Source of the DNA: Candidatus Sulfopaludibacter sp. SbA3
GTDB taxonomy: Bacteria; Acidobacteriota; Terriglobia; Bryobacterales; Bryobacteraceae
Direction of reading: 5' to 3'
NCBI GenBank assembly: GCA_945893365.1
Contig: CAMDED010000035.1
Span: forward strand, 1 to 55,193
Length of the DNA stretch: 55,193 bases
Below, piece by piece: positions 25,543 to 33,644 of this stretch (the first letter of the stretch is position 1; every line of letters begins with the position of its first letter). Under the pieces are notes generated by a model. That model searched no databases, was not told the origin of the DNA, and saw nothing but the letters and a program-made list of their open reading frames with translations. Made by a program: the position numbers and the translations under genes.

Positions 25543-25692
25543 TTACCCTGTAATATGTCCAGAGCGGCAACGCGCAGCGGCGGCCGGAACGATACGGCAG
25601 CGCAAAGCCATTTGCCGAGGAGTGCCGTGCGCCAAGGACCACTGCTCGATCTTCTGGCGATCCACGGCCGAAAGGGAGCATGCTTGGCCCAT
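25543..25692 (-). pseudogene. IS630-type transposase N-terminal fragment
   Basis: From the ATG at 25692 the minus strand encodes 49 residues including LSAVDRQKIEQWSLAHGTP and RQMALRCRIV, the helix-turn-helix start of IS630-family transposases. It stops at 25543 and no DDE domain follows. The fragment lies only 5 bases from the stop codon of the large receptor gene, so insertion and decay happened right at that gene's 3' end. Confidence 0.65.
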
Positions 25693-25697
25693 GCCTA

Positions 25698-28600
25698 CTA
25701 GAAATTCAGCTTCATCGAGATCTGGATGAACCGCGGCAAATTGCTCTGGTCCATCGCCCCGGCGATGCGGCCGAAATTACCGCTGTTCGCGTCGGTGATC
25801 GGGCCGTTGAAAAACTGCGGCGTGTTGGTGGCGTTCAGGAAGTCGACCCGAAATAACAAATTGATCCGTTCGGCGATCTTGTTGTTTTTGATGATCGAGA
25901 CGTCCAGATTGTCGATCGCCGGCTTCCTGACCGAAGCGATGCGTGTCGACCACGTCTGGAAAGTAAACGGCTGCCTGACGGTCCAAACCGGCTGCTCGCT
26001 GCCTACGCAGCCGCGCGTCGAACCGTTGGGAAGTTGCGTGCAGGTATTGAACCAGCGGTCGAGATTGCGGCCGGAAAGCCTTGGGTCGGCTCCCGTCGCC
26101 GCGGCATTTCCGGGAAAATTCATGGGCTGTCCCGCCTGCAATCTCGCGATCGCGCTTACTTCCCAACCGCCGATAATCCGCCCAATAGCGGGATGAAGGG
26201 AAGAGCCGAACTTCTTGCCTTTGCCGAAAGGCAGTTCGTACAGTCCGTTAAGCTGGACGTTCTGCGGAATGTCCCATACGGCAATGACCTTTTCGAGTTC
26301 ACTGTCCTGCGCATTGGCGTAGCTCGTGCGATCCATGGTCTTCGAATTTGTGTAGGCTGCGCTAAAGTTCAGACCGCTCGAAAGGCGCTTGTAGATCATC
26401 AACTGGAAGCTGTTGTACGCGGAAGTGCCTTCAGCCCGGTTCAACTCGGTAATGCCCGTAAACTGGATAAAGGGCCGCAACAACTGCTGCTGCTGCACGG
26501 TCGCGCCATTCAGCGCGGTTCCCGGAAGCAGCCCGGCAAGGGGATTCGGCACGTTTCGCGTCAGGTCCGCCGCGCCGCGGGCGAAGGCTTCGCGCGGAAT
26601 TTCATTGATGGGCTTCGCGACCGAAAGACCTCGAATCCGGCTGCCCACGTAGGCTGCGGAAAGTAGGAACTGGCCCGGCAGCTCCCGCTGCACTTCAAAG
26701 GAAAACTGATGCGTCCAGGGAACAACTCGCGTTGGGTCGGAAACGTTGAAGCCGTTTCCGAGGAAGGTCGCAAGCCCGAGCGAGTTGCCGACGGGCTGCA
26801 ATATGCCGTCCGGGAACGGATTCGTGAGCACGTTCTGGGGAACTCCAGTGCGAATCGAGGTCACCATCGGCGTCCGCTGAGAGAAGCCGGGGGCCGCACC
26901 CGGATCGTCGAACGTCTGGGCGTAGATCAGTCCGTATCCGCCGCGCAGAACGGTCTTGTCATTCAGATGGTATGCCGCTCCGAAGCGGGGACCGAAGTTG
27001 TTCCAGTCGCGATCGAAAATTCCGCGATCATTGCCTCCCTGACCGGCGAACCTCAGTCCGCCCTTCAGGTTCACCCCTGGGACCTTCAGCGGGCTGGGCG
27101 ATTCCATGTCGAATCCTCTGGTGAGGGAATTAAAGCGATCCGTCAAAGGTCCCAGAAAATCCCACCGCAGCCCGAAATTGAGCTTCAATTTCGAAGTTAC
27201 ACGGATATCGTCCTGAACGAAAACCGAGAAGAGACGCTGCTGCCTTGCGAGCTGAGTATTGATGTCAATCCCCCCGCTACCAGGCGTTCCGAGCAGGAAC
27301 GATGCGATGGGGTTACCGGATCCAGGTTCGGTACTCAGAGGATTCCGTCCGGTGAAGCCCTGGTCGAAATTGAAGAAGCCGGCCCACAGGCCCGGATTCC
27401 GGATGTAGGCGCGCTGCAGCCTGAACTCCGCCCCGGTCTTCACGCTGTGGCGTCCGGCGTTCTTGGAAAGCGATCCCTGGAAGGAATTGGTCTGTCCGAT
27501 GGGATCGTTGTTCGTCGGGCTCGATCCGGCGCCCGAGTAATTTCCGCCCCAGTCGAACCGCGGAAACCACGCGACGGCCTGGCTTGCGAACTGCTGGGAG
27601 AATCCCATGCCGGTGAGGTTTGCGCCCGCGCCGATGGAACTTCCGCTCTGTCCCAGAAACCGCGACAGGCCCAGCCGGAAATCGAGTACCGAGCTCGGGC
27701 TCAGCGTGCGGGTCAGTTGAATCGTGGCACTATGGTTCTCGCGCTTAAAGGGCGTGTTCCCGCTTGTTTCAGCCGGATTGATGGTTGACGTGGTCGAGTA
27801 GATGAAGCCGCGCTCCTCGGCCAACGCGTTGCGTGAATAGCGAACGAACATGCGCGTGCTTTCGCTCAAGTTGTAGTCGACGCGGCTTGAGTATTCCGGG
27901 AAGAAGTCCGTAAACTTTCGCGTGCCGCCGGTCGAAACGAGGTTGCTTAATTGAGTGATCGAATTTCCGGGCACGTTGCCGAGCGGAATGAGGCCAAGCA
28001 CGTTCCTGGCGATCGGACTGATCCGGTTCCCTGGAATCCGGTTGCCTGGGAAGGCGTCGCGGAGAAGGGTCCCGCCTGGCCCGTCCCGCGTGGTGAATGG
28101 ATCGTAGATGGTCTGGACCTGAAGGTTTCCGGCGGCGTCGCGCGCGAAGTAGGTCTGCGAAAAATCGCCGTCCTTTTGCAGTTGCGTGGGTACTGAAGTC
28201 GCGAAAGGATCGGGAATGACCTGGCGGATATTCTCGTACGAAAACGCAAAGAACAGCTTGTTCTTGAGGATGGGTCCGCTGACGTCGCCGCCGAAGGTGT
28301 TGATGTGGGACGAGGAGCGTTCAATGCCGTTGCGGTTCGAATTGAAGGTGTTGGCGTTGAGCCGGGTGTTCTGGAGGAACTCGAAGAGCGAACCGTGCCA
28401 CTGATTTCCACCGCTCTTGGTGACGACGTTGACGACGCCGCCCGTGGTCCATCCATACTGGGCGTCGTAGCTGGTGGTCTGGACCTTGAATTCGGCTGTG
28501 CCCTCGGCGGGCGGCACGTAGGCCACGGACCCGGCGCGGGTCAAATTCGACACGCCGTCGATGAGCACTTCGTTACCTGAAGGGCGTCCGCCGCTAATCG

Positions 28601-29138
28601 CCATGCCGGATGATCCGGCGATGTCGAAAGGACGCAGGCGCTGGACCGCCGCCGTGACCGCGACGCCAGGCGCGGACCACGCTTGCGCGAAAATGTTCCG
28701 GCCTTGCAGCGGCGTGTTCAGCACGCGCTTCGATTCGATCGTAAGTCCGCGATCCGCGGATTCCGTTTCAATGAGCGCCGTGCCGGCGGCCACGGTGATG
28801 CTCTGCGTCGTTTCGCCGATCGCCAGCGCGATGTCGGCGACGCCGCGCTCCGCCACCTGAAGGTTTACGCCTTCGCGCACGGACTTGCGGAAACCGGTCT
28901 TCTCCACCGTGATTACATAGGCGCCCGGAGTGAGAAAAGACAGTTGATACGAACCATCCTCGGCTGACATGGAAGTGGCGATTGCGCTGGTGGCGAGCAT
29001 CCTGGCTTCGATCTTTGCGCCGCCCACGGCCGCACCGGATGGATCGGTAATGCGGCCGCTCAGGGTCGCGCGAAACTCCTGCGCCGCAAGCGGCAAGTAC
29101 GCCAGTACGGCAAAAACTGCGAGTAACCGCTTCTTCAT
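25698..29138 (-). CDS. Large Oar-like TonB-dependent receptor
   Basis: 1146 residues from the ATG at 29138, chosen because it gives a clean signal peptide (MKKRLLAVFAVLAYLPLAAQ) and has AAAGGGAG just upstream. An N-terminal carboxypeptidase-regulatory domain (TLSGRITDPSGAAVGGAKIE) is followed by a plug domain (ISGGRPSGNEVLIDGVSNLT region) and a barrel. The segment GGVVNVVTKSGGNQWHGSLF is the hallmark of this acidobacterial receptor group. The final strand ends FIQISMKLNF. It lacks the glycine-rich insertion of the receptor at 21304. Ligand unknown. It is transcribed alone. Confidence 0.88.
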   Translation of the reverse strand: MKKRLLAVFAVLAYLPLAAQEFRATLSGRITDPSGAAVGGAKIEARMLATSAIATSMSAEDGSYQLSFLTPGAYVITVEKTGFRKSVREGVNLQVAERGVADIALAIGETTQSITVAAGTALIETESADRGLTIESKRVLNTPLQGRNIFAQAWSAPGVAVTAAVQRLRPFDIAGSSGMAISGGRPSGNEVLIDGVSNLTRAGSVAYVPPAEGTAEFKVQTTSYDAQYGWTTGGVVNVVTKSGGNQWHGSLFEFLQNTRLNANTFNSNRNGIERSSSHINTFGGDVSGPILKNKLFFAFSYENIRQVIPDPFATSVPTQLQKDGDFSQTYFARDAAGNLQVQTIYDPFTTRDGPGGTLLRDAFPGNRIPGNRISPIARNVLGLIPLGNVPGNSITQLSNLVSTGGTRKFTDFFPEYSSRVDYNLSESTRMFVRYSRNALAEERGFIYSTTSTINPAETSGNTPFKRENHSATIQLTRTLSPSSVLDFRLGLSRFLGQSGSSIGAGANLTGMGFSQQFASQAVAWFPRFDWGGNYSGAGSSPTNNDPIGQTNSFQGSLSKNAGRHSVKTGAEFRLQRAYIRNPGLWAGFFNFDQGFTGRNPLSTEPGSGNPIASFLLGTPGSGGIDINTQLARQQRLFSVFVQDDIRVTSKLKLNFGLRWDFLGPLTDRFNSLTRGFDMESPSPLKVPGVNLKGGLRFAGQGGNDRGIFDRDWNNFGPRFGAAYHLNDKTVLRGGYGLIYAQTFDDPGAAPGFSQRTPMVTSIRTGVPQNVLTNPFPDGILQPVGNSLGLATFLGNGFNVSDPTRVVPWTHQFSFEVQRELPGQFLLSAAYVGSRIRGLSVAKPINEIPREAFARGAADLTRNVPNPLAGLLPGTALNGATVQQQQLLRPFIQFTGITELNRAEGTSAYNSFQLMIYKRLSSGLNFSAAYTNSKTMDRTSYANAQDSELEKVIAVWDIPQNVQLNGLYELPFGKGKKFGSSLHPAIGRIIGGWEVSAIARLQAGQPMNFPGNAAATGADPRLSGRNLDRWFNTCTQLPNGSTRGCVGSEQPVWTVRQPFTFQTWSTRIASVRKPAIDNLDVSIIKNNKIAERINLLFRVDFLNATNTPQFFNGPITDANSGNFGRIAGAMDQSNLPRFIQISMKLNF

Positions 29139-29173
29139 GGAAGACTCCCTTTCCCGGTGAAACGAGTGCGACG

Positions 29174-29179
29174 ATTGTA
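29174..29179 (-). promoter_or_regulatory. Possible -10 element for the receptor at 25698
   Basis: Read on the minus strand the hexamer is TACAAT in the context ATGATACAATCG, about 35 bases ahead of the start codon, in an AT-rich island. No strong -35 hexamer stands at the expected spacing, so this is a weak prediction. Confidence 0.3.
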
Positions 29180-29353
29180 TCATTTTCGCGTGACGATTTT
29201 ATGTCGTCCGCGGTCCGGCGGTTGAAGCTGGCGGCCGGTTTGGCGATTCGGCGCTCCGCGGCTTTCCGACGACCGCTCGCACTTCGCGGTCACCGGTCCC
29301 GGGTCCAGTCCGCGGCTTCCGGAGCCGGCTCGCGGCGCCCACGGGCCTCTCCC

Positions 29354-30370
29354 TCACACTTCCCGCAGGCGCTCCGCGGCTGTCTCAGGCGTTACGTCAC
29401 GCTGCGGCATTCCCAGCATTTCAAAGCCGACCATGAATTTCCGCACTGTTGCCGACCGCAGCAAAGGCGGATAGAAGTGAGCGTGAAGATGCCATTCCTC
29501 GTGCGGTTCGCCGTCGGTCGGCCGTTGGTGAAAGCCCATGGTATAGGGGAACGGCGCGTCGAACAGCCGGTTGTAACGGACCGTGATCGCGATCAGAATA
29601 TCCGCCAACCCGTCCCGCTCCGAATCGCTCAACTTGTCCATCGCAGTGACATGGCGCTTTGAGAGCACGAGCGTCTCGAACGGCCATACCGCCCAGAACG
29701 GCACAAGGGCGGCGAAGGATTCGTTTTCACACACCAGCCGCTCGCGGGCCCGGACTTCGAGCGCCAGATAGTCGCACAGGAGGCAGGTGCCTTTTTCGAG
29801 TAGGTATGCCCCCAGCCGGCCGCACTCTTTCGCGACCTCGGTGGGAGGCTCCTCAGTCGCCCAGATCTGCCCGTGCGGATGCGGATTGCTCGCTCCCATC
29901 ATCTCGCCGCGATTCTCAAAGATCTGCACATTGCGGATAAAATCGCGTGAGCCAAGATCCACGTACCGTTCGACCCACGCGTCTACGATTCGACGAACTT
30001 CCGGAGCCGCCATGTCCGCGAGCGCAAGGTCGTGGCGCGGCGAGAAGCAGACCACTTCGCAGATGCCGCGCTCGGTGCGGGCGACGATCAGGCCGCCTTC
30101 GTTCCCGGACTGAGCGGGCGTCGAAGCGTGAAGGGCCGCGAAATCGTTCTCGAAGACAAAGACGCCTGTGTACGGATCGTTGCGGCGGCCCGCCGCCCTT
30201 TCGTTTCCGGGACACAGGTAGCACTTAGGGTCGTGGTGAGGCCTCGGCGCAGCCGCTTGCGTTTCCACCTGCCCCTGCCAGGGCCGCTGCGCGCGGTGCG
30301 GAGAAACCAGAACCCATTCTCCTGTCAGCGGATTGTAACGCCGATGGGGCGCCGCCTGCCAATTGGACAT
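29354..30370 (-). CDS. galT: Galactose-1-phosphate uridylyltransferase
   Basis: 338 residues from the ATG at 30370. GalT exchanges UMP between UDP-glucose and galactose-1-phosphate in the Leloir pathway (cytoplasm). The N-terminus [18 protein letters not shown] is diagnostic. C50 and C53 (KCYLCPGN) belong to the zinc site. The active-site HPH is in [11 protein letters not shown], with the second-domain block [12 protein letters not shown] near the end. Longer starts up to 30424 are possible but lack family sequence. No other Leloir genes are adjacent, so it stands alone here, divergent from the DUF1549 gene. Confidence 0.93.
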   Translation of the reverse strand: MSNWQAAPHRRYNPLTGEWVLVSPHRAQRPWQGQVETQAAAPRPHHDPKCYLCPGNERAAGRRNDPYTGVFVFENDFAALHASTPAQSGNEGGLIVARTERGICEVVCFSPRHDLALADMAAPEVRRIVDAWVERYVDLGSRDFIRNVQIFENRGEMMGASNPHPHGQIWATEEPPTEVAKECGRLGAYLLEKGTCLLCDYLALEVRARERLVCENESFAALVPFWAVWPFETLVLSKRHVTAMDKLSDSERDGLADILIAITVRYNRLFDAPFPYTMGFHQRPTDGEPHEEWHLHAHFYPPLLRSATVRKFMVGFEMLGMPQRDVTPETAAERLREV

Positions 30371-30387
30371 GTGCGTAGAATCTAGCG

Positions 30388-30393
30388 TATAAT
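30388..30393 (+). promoter_or_regulatory. Possible -10 element in the galT/DUF1549 divergent region
   Basis: A perfect TATAAT stands in GCGTATAATACAG, with TTGGAC at 30363-30368 giving a 19-base spacer. It would serve the plus-strand gene at 30446. The sequence is nearly symmetric (GTATAATAC), so it could also serve galT on the other strand. Sigma-70-type promoters are assumed. Confidence 0.45.
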
Positions 30394-30445
30394 ACAGCGT
30401 AACGAATCGCCCCGGTTTCGTCACGATTTAGGCGGGAGGAGATTG

Positions 30446-32260
30446 GTGTCTATTCGCTGCTGGTATGGCGTCGTGTTCGCGGGAGTCCTGTCCGCGGCCG
30501 ATCCAGGATGTCCGGCTTATCCGAGAGAACGGCGTGAGGCGGACCTGACTCGCCGCGAGATCGAGACTGCCGCGCGGAACTTCGCGGCCGGCCGCCCTAA
30601 GCCGTCAAATCGACGCAAGGCGCAAAGCGCCAATCTGATCGACGATTTCATTTTCGGCAAGATGGCCGCCGACGGAGTGGTTCCGGCGCCAGAGGCAAGC
30701 GATGCCGAGTTTCTACGCCGGGTTTCGCTCGATCTGACGGGCCGCATTCCCACTGCGGAACAGGTAGAGCAGTTCTTACAGGACGACAATCCGTCGAAAC
30801 GGGGGAAGCTGATCGATTCGCTGATCGGCTCGGACGGCTACGTGGATTATTGGACCCTGTTCTTCGGCAATCACTTTGAGATCACCAGCCGCTATTACAA
30901 CTACATTGGCCTGCCTGGCCGCAACCTGTTCCACGAATACCTGCGCGATTTCGTAAAAAACGACCGTTCCTGGGCCGACCTTGCGCAGGACGTGATTACT
31001 TTAGCCGGCAACAACGATCAGTCGGCTCCGCTCAATTTTCTTGCCCGGGGCATTCAGCAGGGCGACCCAATTCAGGATACCTGGGATTTCCTCACGGACC
31101 GGGTCACGGTGAAATTCCTGGGGGTGAAGACGGAGTGCGTTTCCTGCCACGACGGGCGCCGCCACCTGGAACCAATCAACTTGTATCTGACCCAGCGCCG
31201 TAGGGAGCAGTTCTGGCGGCAGTCGGCGTTCTTCTCGCGGATGAGTCTGAACATCTTCGCCGTCGACGCGTTCGGCCAGCAGAACCGCGTCGCGGTCGGC
31301 GACCGGCCGAGCGGCGGCTACCAGACGTCAGTGGACCCGTCGAGACCAGGTCCACGGCCGTCGCGTTCCGGCGGGCCCTACGCCGCCGCCTACATGTTGA
31401 CCGGAGAACAGCCCGCGAATGGAAACTGGCGCGGAGAACTGGCGCGCATCATGACCGGCGACAGGCAGTTCGCGCGCGCGGCCGTGAACTACGTTTGGGC
31501 GCATTTTTTCAACGCCGGTATCGTGGACCCGCCCGATGGCTGGGATCTGTTGCGGCAAGACCCCGCCAATCCGCCACCCGCGCCGTGGGCCATTCAGCCG
31601 AGCCATCCCGAACTTCTGGAAGCTTTGGCCGATGAGTTTGTGAAAAGCAACTTCAGTTTCCGCAGGATCCAGCGGCTGATCGTCGAATCGAACGCCTATC
31701 GGCTGTCTGCCCGGTACCCCGGCGAGTGGAAACCCGAATACGGGCGCTACTTCGCGAAAAGACTTCCCAGGCGGTTGTCGGCGGAGGAGATTTACGACGC
31801 CGTCGCCGACGCCACCATGACGGCAGTGCCCATGTTCGTTGAAGGCTTCGACAAGCCGCTGACGCGCGCCGTGCAGTTACCCGACCCGAGCGAGCCGAGA
31901 ACCAATTTTAGCATCACGAGTTTTCTAAGTCAGTTCGGACGCGGCGATTGGTGGACAAACGTTCGCAGCGAAAGACCGACCGTCTTGCAGGTGCTGTATT
32001 TGATGAACGACTCTCAGGTGAACTACCGCATGCTGGCGGGCGCGAATGGGGTATTCAACACGCGGGTTGGGGCGTTGATGCAGGCCCCCCTCGACGACAG
32101 GCAGGCAGCGACGCAGTTGTTCCTGGCGACGCTCGGACGTTTTCCCTCCGACGACGAGTTGCGGATTGCGGCCCGGGCTCCCGGCGCCTCTCGCGAAACC
32201 TGGCTTTCGGACTTGCAGTGGGCGCTGGTCAACAAGCTGGATTTCATTTTCAACTACTGA
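30446..32260 (+). CDS. DUF1549/DUF1553-domain exported protein
   Basis: 604 residues from a GTG at 30446 preceded by GGGAGGAG; a TTG three bases earlier is the alternative start. After a leader with a hydrophobic core, a DUF1549 region (FLRRVSLDLTGRIPTAEQVE) occupies about 60-250 and DUF1553 about 320-600 (AAVNYVWAHFFNAGIVDPPD, then SHPELLEALADEFVKSNF). A single CVSCH motif fits a c-type haem or cysteine site often seen in this family. Proteins of this pair are abundant in Planctomycetes and Acidobacteria, usually adjacent to a DUF1501 gene as here. Biochemical role unproven; degradation of polymers or redox work has been proposed for the family. Confidence 0.85.
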   Translation: MSIRCWYGVVFAGVLSAADPGCPAYPRERREADLTRREIETAARNFAAGRPKPSNRRKAQSANLIDDFIFGKMAADGVVPAPEASDAEFLRRVSLDLTGRIPTAEQVEQFLQDDNPSKRGKLIDSLIGSDGYVDYWTLFFGNHFEITSRYYNYIGLPGRNLFHEYLRDFVKNDRSWADLAQDVITLAGNNDQSAPLNFLARGIQQGDPIQDTWDFLTDRVTVKFLGVKTECVSCHDGRRHLEPINLYLTQRRREQFWRQSAFFSRMSLNIFAVDAFGQQNRVAVGDRPSGGYQTSVDPSRPGPRPSRSGGPYAAAYMLTGEQPANGNWRGELARIMTGDRQFARAAVNYVWAHFFNAGIVDPPDGWDLLRQDPANPPPAPWAIQPSHPELLEALADEFVKSNFSFRRIQRLIVESNAYRLSARYPGEWKPEYGRYFAKRLPRRLSAEEIYDAVADATMTAVPMFVEGFDKPLTRAVQLPDPSEPRTNFSITSFLSQFGRGDWWTNVRSERPTVLQVLYLMNDSQVNYRMLAGANGVFNTRVGALMQAPLDDRQAATQLFLATLGRFPSDDELRIAARAPGASRETWLSDLQWALVNKLDFIFNY

Positions 32261-32291
32261 GGCGGAAGAGTATGAGCGGAAACCGACGAGT

Positions 32292-33644
32292 ATGAGCAAA
32301 TGTTGCGGACCCATGAAACTTACGCGCCGCGATCTGCTGGCGCAGGCAGCCTCGTTCGCCGCGTTGACGGCGGCCGCGCGGCGGAGCGACGCTCAGGTGG
32401 TGGCGGGGAACGTGCGGCCCAGAAACACGGCGAAGGCTTGTATCTTCATTAATCTGGCTGGCGCTCCAAGCCATCTGGACACGTTCGACGCGAAGGACGG
32501 ACCGTGGAATCCGCCAGACGCGGATATCCGCGGATACTCTGGCGGGATGACGCTTTCGCGAACCATGTTTCCTGGACTATCGGGAATCACGAGCGATTTA
32601 CTATTCCTGCGCTCGGTCCAAAGTTGGGAAGCGGCTCACGAGCGTGGGCAGTTTTACATGCAGACGGCGCACCCGTCGAACCCGGCATTCGTCGCCGAGA
32701 CCCCGCATCTGGGCGCGGTGACCGGCCTCGAAAAAAGCGGCGGCGGTCCTTTGCCACCCTTCCTGACGCTGAACGGAAGCCCGGGCGCGTTTCAGGGCGC
32801 GACCTTCCTGAGCGGGAAAATGGAACCGCTTGGCGCCCCGGCGAACGCCGGCGGGCTGAATACGATCGAGCACAATAGCAACTTCTTCGGCGCGCAAAGC
32901 CAGTCGAGGTTTGACGCGCGATTCAAGCTGATGGAGCAACTGGACCAGCCGCTGCGTTCAGCCCCGCCAGACAAGCTGATGGCGAACCACGCCGAATTCT
33001 ACGCCGCGGCAAGGGGGTTGATGTACGACCCGGCGATCAGCGCCGTGTTCCGGTTCACGGCGGACGACGATGGGCGATACGGAAGTACGGGATTCGGGCG
33101 ATCGTGCATCGTGGCTCGAAATGCGATCCGGGCGAAGAACGGAACTTCGTTCGTGAACATCAATCTGGGAGGCTGGGACACGCACTTTCAGATGTTCGAC
33201 CGGGGATACAACGGGAACATCTACAATCTCTGCAACGACCTCGACCGCGGCTTGAGCACGCTTGTGGAGGACCTGAAAGCGAGCGGCGATTTCGCTTCCA
33301 CCCTAATTGTGGCAATGGGCGAGTTCGGCCGCACACCCGGAGAATTGAACGTCCGCGGAGGACGCGACCATCATAAGTTCGCGATGTCCGTTGCCATGCT
33401 CGGCGGAGGCGTGCGCGGAGGCCGGGTCATTGGAGCGACCGATTCCGAGGGTGATCGAATCGAAACTCCCGGCTGGAGTCAGGATCGTCCCATCGTCATG
33501 GAGGACCTCGCTGCGACAATCTATTCGGCGCTGGGCATCAACTGGACGAAGAGCATCACGGACACGCCCTCGGGCCGCCGCTTCGAATATGTGCCGTACG
33601 CAACCGAGGGTCGGTATGCCCCCGTGGATGAAGTGTTCGGATGA
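32292..33644 (+). CDS. DUF1501 protein with Tat-type leader
   Basis: 450 residues from the ATG at 32292, 31 bases after the DUF1549 gene. The N-terminus contains a twin-arginine leader (KLTRRDLLAQAASFAALTAA). The body has the DUF1501 pattern (IFINLAGAPSHLDTFDAK, LTLNG, then NLGGWDTHFQMFDRG and VAMGEFGRTPGELNVRGGRD), related to the alkaline-phosphatase/sulfatase-like superfamily. It probably folds in the cytoplasm before export and works with the DUF1549 partner. The stop overlaps the next start in an ATGA arrangement (33641-33644), indicating translational coupling. Confidence 0.87.
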   Translation: MSKCCGPMKLTRRDLLAQAASFAALTAAARRSDAQVVAGNVRPRNTAKACIFINLAGAPSHLDTFDAKDGPWNPPDADIRGYSGGMTLSRTMFPGLSGITSDLLFLRSVQSWEAAHERGQFYMQTAHPSNPAFVAETPHLGAVTGLEKSGGGPLPPFLTLNGSPGAFQGATFLSGKMEPLGAPANAGGLNTIEHNSNFFGAQSQSRFDARFKLMEQLDQPLRSAPPDKLMANHAEFYAAARGLMYDPAISAVFRFTADDDGRYGSTGFGRSCIVARNAIRAKNGTSFVNINLGGWDTHFQMFDRGYNGNIYNLCNDLDRGLSTLVEDLKASGDFASTLIVAMGEFGRTPGELNVRGGRDHHKFAMSVAMLGGGVRGGRVIGATDSEGDRIETPGWSQDRPIVMEDLAATIYSALGINWTKSITDTPSGRRFEYVPYATEGRYAPVDEVFG

